DNA of 64,000 nt, from NCBI GenBank assembly GCA_037693485.1, contig CM075348.1, forward strand, positions 37,070,501-37,134,500. The letters run 5' to 3'. Of this stretch, positions 56,511 to 64,000 are shown in pieces. The stretch is from Kitagawia praeruptora. Its lineage: Eukaryota; Streptophyta; Magnoliopsida; Apiales; Apiaceae. Each line of letters starts with the position of its first letter. Position 1 is the first letter of the stretch. The notes under the pieces are model-generated. The model worked only from the letters and a program-made list of their open reading frames with translations. It did no database searches and had not been told where the DNA came from. The translations under genes and the position numbers were made by a program.

Positions 56511-57691
56511 CTAGCTACCTACAATTTATATTAATTTTAATTATCCAGGTAATTAGCCTGCGTTTTCTGTTATTGCTCGCGGTTGAAATCGATCGAGATC
56601 TTTTACAATAAGGTATGCGTGCTTCTTACATCGTCGGTCATATACCGAGTGAGTATAATTTGTTTAATGAACCTAGCTACGTTGCTTGGTAGCGGTTAAG
56701 CTATAATCTGCACAATATGCAATTGATTATACTTCCCAAACGCCTTGTGTAATCCATGGCCCCGGCCTGGTCTTATCATCTTTCATTTGATTAATACCAC
56801 AACTTTTCATATGTTTGCGCCTTGCTGCAAGTGGCACTAGCTATATTTTGGAATTATATACACAATAATGTTATTATCAAATGATTATAGTGTATTAACA
56901 CGTGTTCGAAAATTAAGTATTATAGATGTAATATACTACATACACGTACACATACACGTACGTTTAAGAGGGAGGGACTGAGGGAGGTATATGGGTTGCT
57001 GCTGGCAGCTAAGAAACCAGATGTATATACAAGTAATACAATTGAATTTGTCACGGATGTTAGACAACCATCTTCACCATTATGAACTTGTAAGAGTCCA
57101 AATCACCAGCTTTTATGTTTACATGTTATACTTTCTCACTTTCCATCGTATATTTAGTTGCAACACACACGCTGCCTTCTTTAACTACTACTTAAGTTGT
57201 GTTGGAAGCCAGTGAGTTATGTGCTGTAAACTGTTACAGGAGTTGGGTATCGGACAAGATCGGCAAGAGGATATTGTAAGGATTAATAGTTAAATCAGGG
57301 ATTAATCGTAATAAAAAATGGATGTATTTTAATATTATAATACTATTATTTAGTATATTATAATATTATTCAGTATATTATTATGATTTTTTAGTTATTT
57401 ATTATATAATGTATGTATTTCATATCATAAAATATATAATAATTCATATTTAATTAATATATTATTGTAATTCTATTAATTTATTATAAATACTTCAATC
57501 AAGAAGTAATAGTAAAAATTAATCGGGAATTTTAAAAAATTGAATCGACTGAGAACCTTGTAAAGGATTAATCGGGAATTAATCAATTGAATTGGATATT
57601 TTTAAAACAATGCCTGTGTGAACGGTATTCTCTAGTTGAGTTTAGTTTGCAGTTGCAGTTATCTTACAAATATAATTAAAAGAGGTTGCTT
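56511..57691. other. 3' region of the VQ gene and AT-rich interval
   Basis: Contains the presumed 3' UTR. An ORF at 56991-57215 has no family features and was not called. Confidence 0.5.
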
Positions 57692-57862
57692 TTCCTGAGG
57701 TTACCTTAGGTAAGTTTCCTGAGTTAATTAAAAAAACAATACAAATATAAGGTTATTTTTGTAAATACAGAAGACCATGTTAAGTTATTACAAAATTGCC
57801 CTTGCGGGACCAATTATTTTATAAGGATTATCTCAGGTAAGTTCCTGAGGTAACCTCAGGAA
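57692..57862. mobile_element. Short foldback element
   Basis: Inverted ends TTCCTGAGGTTACCT and AGGTAACCTCAGGAA, 171 bp, AT-rich centre. Target duplication unclear. Confidence 0.5.
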
Positions 57863-57977
57863 CATTATTCTCTAATTAAAATGTGTTCCTGGTATAGGAT
57901 TAATGTATACTTAATTTCTTCAAACTTAATTATGTATAATTTTTGTTGTATTTGGATGACTTTATATAGATGTAGTC

Positions 57978-58710
57978 AGGTTTGTCAATGGATCGGAGTT
58001 TCAATTAAATTTGATTTAATTCGAAATTTTATAATCGGATATGAATTTATATAAAATAAATCCGGTTTGATAAAAATTTGATCTGATAAAAGTCCGATCT
58101 ATTTAATATAGGTACGGATTTTAAATAATCCGATTTATTAAGAATCTGATCCGAGTAAATTTAATCATATAATTTATTACATATTAATATAAGTGTAATT
58201 ATACAAATAATGTAGAATATTTTTCTAATCATAAAGTATCCAAAATCCTTTAGTAGCTAGTATTTCACATAATATCTTGAAAAATGTGTTACGTTTGTGA
58301 TATATATTATCATTGTATTGCATCTAGGATTGGATTTATGTTTTAATTTGAATTATTTTAATGCTTAGAGTTCATATCTTGATCATTCTATTTTAATCTA
58401 GTACAGTTTAAGATTGATAGATATTCATTTTTGAATTTTAATATTCTATGCTTTTTGTATTTAGATGTTAATCTGTACTTCTATATCTTAAAATTGTTTG
58501 TTTTATCATTTTAAATTTTAATATTAATATTTATTTTATTTTTTATAAAAATTAATTGAATTGGATATGTGATCCGATTACCCGTGATACTAATGAAGCG
58601 GATATAGATTGATCGTAAAAAAATTTGACATTTAATCCGATCCGATGAAAAATTAGATGAATTTGGATATGGATTTAAGCTGATCCGATCCAAACCTGAT
58701 CCATTGATAG
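57978..58710. mobile_element. Possible hAT-like MITE
   Basis: GTCAATGGATC near one end and GATCCATTGAT near the other, flanked by an imperfect 8-bp pair (ATGTAGTC/ATATAGTC). Interior rich in GATCCGAT words, as in the element at 46054. Confidence 0.45.
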
Positions 58711-58747
58711 ATATAGTCGTAGCATATATCAGTATATCACTGAGATA

Positions 58748-59015
58748 ATGGAATTAAGTAGTGAAAAATGTATCTTTGAGTTGGACTCGAAGCTGGTGGT
58801 GGACACAATTCATGGTGATAGAGGAAATTCAATTTTTCATGCTATTATAGATTATTGTGTTGAGATTTTAAAACACTTTGAGGAAGTGTTAGTAGTGTTT
58901 GAATATAGGTCTGCGAATAATGTGGCTCACTTGTTAGCACGAGCTGCGTTTTTCATGTCAGGTCTAATGGAGTGGTATCAAACTGCTCCTTAATTTATTC
59001 GTTGTAATCTTATTG
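58748..59015 (+). pseudogene. RNase H-like fragment, probably LINE-derived
   Basis: The frame encodes FELDSKLVVDTIHG, FEEVLVVFEYRSANNVAHLLARAAFF, the C-terminal half of the plant RNase H-like domain (RVT_3 family) found at the end of LINE ORF2 and in dispersed host copies. The frame stops after WYQTAP; the following codons in frame (FIRCNLIAEAN) resemble the normal ending, so the stop is likely a mutation. An A-rich run at 59050-59062 follows. The N-terminal half and any RT are missing. Confidence 0.65.
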
Positions 59016-59160
59016 CAGAGGCAAATTAATATAAGCAAATGCATTTTTTCAAAAAAAAAAAAGTAGTGTATATTGGAGTATATTGTGTATTACCAATAAT
59101 TATTTAAACTGCTCAGCAAATAACAGTATGTGGACAGTTGTAGACTTGTAGGTAGGGTTT

Positions 59161-59419
59161 TATATCAAACTGGCCACTCCCTTCATAAAAAATTATCATT
59201 TAACCCACCGTTCTCATCGGGGTCTCATTTAAACAACTAAATTAAGAAAATATATCATTTGCCCCTGTATATCACTTAGACCACCATAAATTCTATTAAT
59301 TTTTTTGAATGCAGGGGGCAAATGATATATTTTCTTAGTTTAGTGGTTTAAATGAGACCCCGATAAGAACGGTGGGTTAAATGATAATTTTTGACGAAGG
59401 GAGTGGCCAGTTTGATATA
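59161..59419. mobile_element. Foldback MITE
   Basis: Long inverted arms (~115 bp, TATCAAACTGGCCACTCCC at the ends) around a short loop, 259 bp. The whole element could form a hairpin. The target duplication is short and ambiguous (TA). Confidence 0.75.
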
Positions 59420-59746
59420 TATAAAACCCGTTGTAGGTATAGTTCTAGAATTGAACCTGCAGAATCAGAGTTGAATTCTAAAAACATGTTTGATTCTTCT
59501 TTCTCTGTGTGCCATTTTTTGAAGGAAAATGATAAATTCACAGCCAAAATTTAGTTTCCAGGATAATATATGTGATAAATATCAGCTTGACATTAATTTA
59601 CGGAGCAAAATTAAATTAACTTTCAAAACTAATACACTTTCACATGATTAAAAATGTCCGGAACATTGCAATTTCTTCATGAACAAAATATAAATCACTG
59701 CTAGTCCAAAACTAACTGATCTAAACACTTAACAAAAACAATAGAA

Positions 59747-59806
59747 TATTCGTATTTATACAGCCAGGTCAAGGTGCTAGGATATCCGTATTTATACAGC
59801 CAGGCG
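59747..59806. repeat. Tandem duplication
   Basis: ATATCCGTATTTATACAGCC-type unit repeated twice, about 33-bp period. Confidence 0.7.
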
Positions 59807-60021
59807 CTGCTTAATTTTCTGCAATGCTTCGTTCTCCACAATCTTTGGAATCAAATTCCGGAAAATAAGCAACAATTACATTAAATCAAAAGTACTCTAG
59901 ACTTTTTTCAAGTATGAAAAGTGAGAGAAGTGAAGATACCTTTAATGGATGAATTTTCAGTGGTTTGAAGATCATCACAGGACACTTGGATTGCTTCAGA
60001 ATTATCCTCCATATCATTGTG
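59800..60021 (-). pseudogene. Candidate small two-exon gene remnant
   Basis: On the minus strand an ATG near 60014 opens MEDNSEAIQVSCDDLQTTENSSIK, ending at a G|GTATCT donor (~59941). About 60 bp on, a CCAAAG acceptor precedes IVENEALQKIKQRLAV and a stop at ~59800 in one frame; the splice phase does not match that frame exactly. It might be a gene fragment or a short gene; family not recognised. Confidence 0.25.
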
Positions 60022-60304
60022 TTACTTGGAATTAGGGCTCCAAGAATTAGAAATTAAAACAAAAGAGGCGTTTTATATGTTTGTATACATAAGTTACTTT
60101 AAGGGTAAATTAGTTTTTTAGATAATGCAACTCTGGAAACTGAATTCATCATTTTCCTTTTTGTAACTTTGCTGAAAGGAGCAAGAGAGTGAGTGTAGTC
60201 TCAAAATTAGGCGCAATTGCTACGACTGCGCTGCACCACATGAAATCATACATTCATCGATTGACTGCAGCACATTCGGTGTGTTTGCCTTGCCACTAGG
60301 ATTA

Positions 60305-60450
60305 TTTTTTTGACGAAAATCTGGGAATTTTATTAATAATTCAAATCCAACTTGATACAATGCTTAACCGAAATCGGAATTGAATCCCTATTAAAACTAC
60401 GATCTGGATAATTATATGATTTCCTAGCAAGTTGATGGGCTACATCGTAT
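60305..60450 (-). pseudogene. LINE 3' end fragment (RNase H tail)
   Basis: Minus-strand VAHQLARKS followed by a short degenerate tail, a tandem stop and an A-run (GTCAAAAAAATAATCC). VAHxLAR is the final conserved motif of plant LINE RNase H-like domains. Confidence 0.5.
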
Positions 60451-60941
60451 AAATTAATTTGACTATTGATCGGAGCATTTCTTAGAGATCAGTTGGGTAT
60501 GGGATCAACTTCATATTTTGAAGCAATTCTAATCACTAGATTCGGTGTCATTCGTATTATGTCTCACAAACTTGTCGGTGCAGACGATTATGCGATTTAT
60601 ATAATTAATTCTGGTTATGGTTAAATTTGGATTGATTATTTTCCTTTTCTTTTTTGTCATATATATCGACGCTGACAAGTGACAATCCTGCATGATGTAA
60701 ACTTGATAGTCAACTGTGAGGGACACAAATTAATATTGATTTTTATTTTCAGCATTTTTGTTTAGTAAACAATTATTGAAAAAGACATGATCGATCGCGA
60801 CCCATTGCAAAAATAATGGATTTTTTTTATAATTAATTAAGATATACGTATTTCTTACCCGTTTCATCAAACCAAGTATATTTTGCTGGCTTTGGGTAAT
60901 TAAGCAAAGTTGCTTGGTATTATAGGGAAAAATTGGTATAA
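60451..60941. other. Interval without genes
   Basis: Nothing recognised. Confidence 0.5.
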
Positions 60942-60946
60942 CAATG

Positions 60947-61467
60947 TGATATGGGCTAAAAGTAAGCCCTAAGACACATTTAATGTGGCATTAATTAGAC
61001 CTAGAATGGTCCAAACGTGGGGCCCACCAGATGGGCCCAAACCCTAACTATAATATTAATTTCGTAATTAATATTAGGGGTAATAAACAGCCCAGCAAGT
61101 GAGAGTCAAATAAGGATATTATTCTTGCCTGACTTAGTCTCCAAGATACATATTCCAACATGGAAACTGACTCCTACAAGGAAGGAGTCTAGAACCTTCC
61201 TTGAGGCGGTGACTTGCCCACCAAGTCACCTAACCCTAACCCTACTACGATTTTAGGGTTTCTCAGCCTATATAAAGGGTCTGACCCCTCATCTCAGAAC
61301 TACGTTTTCTTGGCTTGATTCTCTAATACAGAGATACGTAGGCATTCTGTGAGGACCGTTAGTCTCGAACGCAGAAGCAGCCATAAAAGCACGAAGCTCA
61401 CGAACCCTAGCCTTAAATACACAAACCCTAGCAGCAATAATTTAAACCTAGTTTTTATTCCACAACA
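60947..61467 (+). mobile_element. Solo LTR, Tat-like
   Basis: 521 bp, TGATATGGGC...CCACAACA, flanked by the target duplication CAATG (60942-60946, 61468-61472). It has a TATATAAAGGG box at ~61271 and a GATACGTAGGCA block like the Tat LTR. Only one LTR remains, as expected after LTR-LTR recombination. Confidence 0.8.
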
Positions 61468-61472
61468 CAATG

Positions 61473-61926
61473 TTTATGGAGGTTGCTGGAATCACGGAGC
61501 AAAATACAGATATTTTGCTAAGAACACGAAGAACACGGAAGGAGATTGGAGATTGTTTGTGGCTGATCTTGTATGGTGTTTTCAGGGGTGAGCTGTTAAT
61601 CATCCATAACAAGGTGCCTACGTACCCTATTTATAGGGATCAAGCCGTACATAGTTCTTGGAGAAGAAGTTACCTAGACGGGCTAGGGTTTTAGAAGATA
61701 AGTCATGGCCCAAACCCACTCGTTTTAGGGCTGATGTGGCAATGAGTCATTAATTTTATCCATGATCCATGGCCCAGAGAAGGAAACCGATGGTCTCGCA
61801 TGGTTAGAGTCGAGGCCTCTCAGGTGAGGTTAGTAGAGAAGTAACAAGGGCCTGGCATGTGACCTTCGTGGGGTCGAGTCATGCGAAGCTGACCCAAGTA
61901 TATGGATACTCATGTAACCTCGAGGG
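61473..61926 (-). repeat. Tat-like LTR fragment, antisense
   Basis: The minus strand of 61609-61690 matches the Tat LTR over the CTAGCCCG...CCCTATAAATAGGGTACGTAGGCAC region. Truncated on the right by the copia LTR and interrupted on the left by the solo LTR. Confidence 0.65.
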
Positions 61927-63461
61927 TGTTAGTGTAGGTGCCCTAGAGGCAATACATTGTTTCTTGAATAAACCTTTATGTCATTTGATTATTAAATAAA
62001 CGTATTTATTATGACTTTAATTACTGCGATATATTTGTTAGCATAATAAGTGTCCTTAGAATCATGATACACATTATATGGTTTAAGTACATGACTTGAA
62101 CTTGAGATTATATAATATATCATATTCTTAAATGTCCCTAGTCAAGTATTATTATATAGGACAATGATAATACACAGATAGACTAGTATGTTGTTTGACG
62201 GATAACCACATCTCATTGGTTATAAGTATGGAGATACTAAAGTCAATACATAGGTACATGTAGGAGTACATGGTACTGGACAGACCCATAGTGAGATTCT
62301 TCATGTTTAATAAAGTCATAAGAAAGACTCACAATGATAATGGTGTAATGATCCTTTGACTTGAGATCATTATATTTCTATACGGTAATTAATATACTTT
62401 GACTACATTAAAAATTACCTTTGACCTGGTGATGATAAAAGTGGACATCGGGTATATCATGAGTCGTATGAGAAATATGAATGATAGATAAAGGATTTAA
62501 CCCTCCTATAATTAGGAGAGATATTATTGGCCTCTTGATTGAGTGAGACTATAAAATGCATGGCCGTGCTCAAATAATGATTTGTTTTTAATAGTCTACT
62601 CATGGATCAAGTAAACCCGGATTAAATATTGAAGAGGATGACTAAATACATGCCTCGAGTTTAATCTATAATATATATGGTTAAAAGGATTATATTACAC
62701 GGAAACATTAGTCACGAAAGGTTTAAATTGGATCACCAATTATTATTATTACTTTGGTAGCAATGATGTATTACTAGATACCGCTCATTGTTTATAATTT
62801 TATTATTAGATATTAAAATTATTTCCAACGTAATAATAACCTATAGGGTCACACACTTAGAACGTCTTAAAAGGAGTTTTAATTTAAATTAAATCATTGT
62901 TAAATTGAGAATAGGCTATTTAATTAATTGGACTGGTTCTAATTAATTATCTTAGTAAATTCGAATTTTAATAAAGGAAGAACAGAATTGGATTTAAGGA
63001 AATCCAATAATAAAATCAGAATAAAATAGAGTTGGGTTTAAGGAAGCCCAATTCGATTTTTGATTTTAGCCCATTATCTCTCTAATATAAATACATAATG
63101 ATGTATTAATTTAGGGTTAAGAGATCATAATTTCGTTTTTGATAAAACCCTAGTAGCTCTATCTTTGAGAGGCTAGAGAGAGAGAGAGATGCTGTTCTTC
63201 GTAGGCTAGTACCTAGCTTCTTGGATCGTTGGACGGTCGGACATTCGTGTGGATTACCTTAGAGACGCAGATCTTGACGCAAGGCTGTGTGTGGTGATTA
63301 CAAGCTAGGATCTCCGTTGAGTTCGTGAAACTACGTTTTAAAGGTATGATTCGTTTTTTTCCATAATCTGTCCAGAATTATACATGGATCCTGGTTTGGG
63401 TTTCGAAATTTATTATTTTATTTACGTTATTCCGCTGCGTTTTATGCCTCGGAACCCAACA
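61927..63461 (+). repeat. 5' LTR of the right-edge copia element
   Basis: 1535 bp, TG...CA ends. TATAAATA near 63090 could be the TATA box. Confidence 0.7.
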
Positions 63462-64000
63462 ATGCTATCAAAGCTACGTGTATAATGGACTGATTTGGTT
63501 ACGTGTTTACTGTATTTTTACGAGTATGCATGTTAGATGAATCTGCCATGATACAGTTATGTTATATGATTGATATGATGAATCTGTATAATCTGATATG
63601 ATGATATTAGTATGTTTAGAATCTGCCATGACTCATCTGTATGCGATTTGTTATGACATATATGCTGTTTGGTTTGTATGATGATATAAACTGTCGGATG
63701 GATGCAAACGGATACGATCTGTTTATTGGGATTAGGGTTACGTGTATGCTGATACATGTTTCTGGTAACTGGAATCAAGGTCGCATGTATATTGATATAT
63801 GCTTCTGGAATTGTATTCTGATACATGATTTGCATGTATTTTGATACGTGATTTTGCAAAATTTTGCATGTATATTGTATTTTGATACATGCTTCTATAT
63901 TTTCGATCCGCGGGTTAGGGCTTCGTTTTAATTTGTGCTTATGACATATGCTTTAATGGTTACTTGAGCATGGTGCATGGTTATGTGTTAGGTCCAATAA
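61927..64000 (+). mobile_element. Ty1-copia element, 5' end only
   Basis: LTR 61927-63461 (1535 bp, TGTTAGTGTAGG...AACCCAACA) followed by a primer site variant TGCTATCAAAGC (63463 on; the usual form is TGGTATCA(A/G)AGC) and ~540 bp of leader with repeated TGATACATG(A/C)TT words. No gag ORF before the window ends. Pair LTR and target duplication lie outside the window. Confidence 0.75.

Noticed and set aside
57018..57215. ORF in the VQ gene's downstream region (56991-57215)
   Set aside because: No family features, biased composition (Tyr/Phe/His), no promoter or splice context.
63557..63859. ORFs on both strands after the right-edge copia LTR
   Set aside because: They fall in the repetitive leader (TGATACATG words) and lack gag motifs.

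Overview
This is plant nuclear DNA, almost certainly from a eudicot. It is AT-rich and intergenic, and filled with nested transposable elements of plant-specific lineages: Sirevirus-type Ty1-copia, Athila-like and Tat-like Ty3-gypsy, Mutator, CACTA, hAT and PIF/Harbinger-like MITEs, Stowaway-like MITEs and an Au-like SINE. The only apparently intact host gene is a short intronless VQ-motif gene at 56022-56510. Some ORF coordinates begin at non-ATG codons; I chose ATG starts where a gene seemed real.

Left third (1-27374). The 5' end of a Sirevirus copia element on the minus strand enters from the left edge (1-3080: gag, PBS, LTR). Next is a Mutator-like element (MULE, 3451-27365) with ~150-bp TIRs and a perfect 9-bp target duplication. 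A second Sirevirus copia (4075-24286, minus, 1531-bp LTRs, 5-bp TSD GAAGA) interrupts its transposase-derived gene. That copia is itself interrupted by an Athila-like gypsy (6765-14875, 1289-bp LTRs, TSD ACCCT) carrying only gag and protease. A small gag-only LTR element (24584-26149, TR-GAG type) sits further along the same MULE gene. Each insertion can be removed conceptually at its target duplication, and the MULE reading frame then continues across both sites.

Middle (27375-44845). A Tat-lineage gypsy element (27678-44840, 706-bp LTRs, TSD TCAAT) encodes gag, PR, RT, RNase H, a second (archaeal-type) RNase H and integrase. Downstream, on the opposite strand, is a separate multi-exon gene. 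Its 3' LTR is split by a CACTA element (39669-44562, TSD CTA) that has captured several exons, with introns, of a PHO1-type phosphate exporter gene.

Right third (44846-64000). This is low-gene-density DNA with Stowaway-like MITEs, a SINE, a second non-autonomous MULE with long inverted repeats (51238-53156), hAT and Harbinger-like MITEs, the VQ gene, RNase H-like LINE remnants, a solo LTR inside an antisense Tat-like LTR, and a 5' copia LTR that runs off the right edge.

Relative ages, from counting LTR-pair differences by eye: Athila-like (~9 in 1289 bp) is younger than its Sirevirus host (~20 in 1531 bp). The Tat element is similar (~8 in 706 bp), and the gag-only element is older (~7 in 230 bp). 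All protein-coding transposon genes seen carry stops or frameshifts, so no element here looks autonomous.
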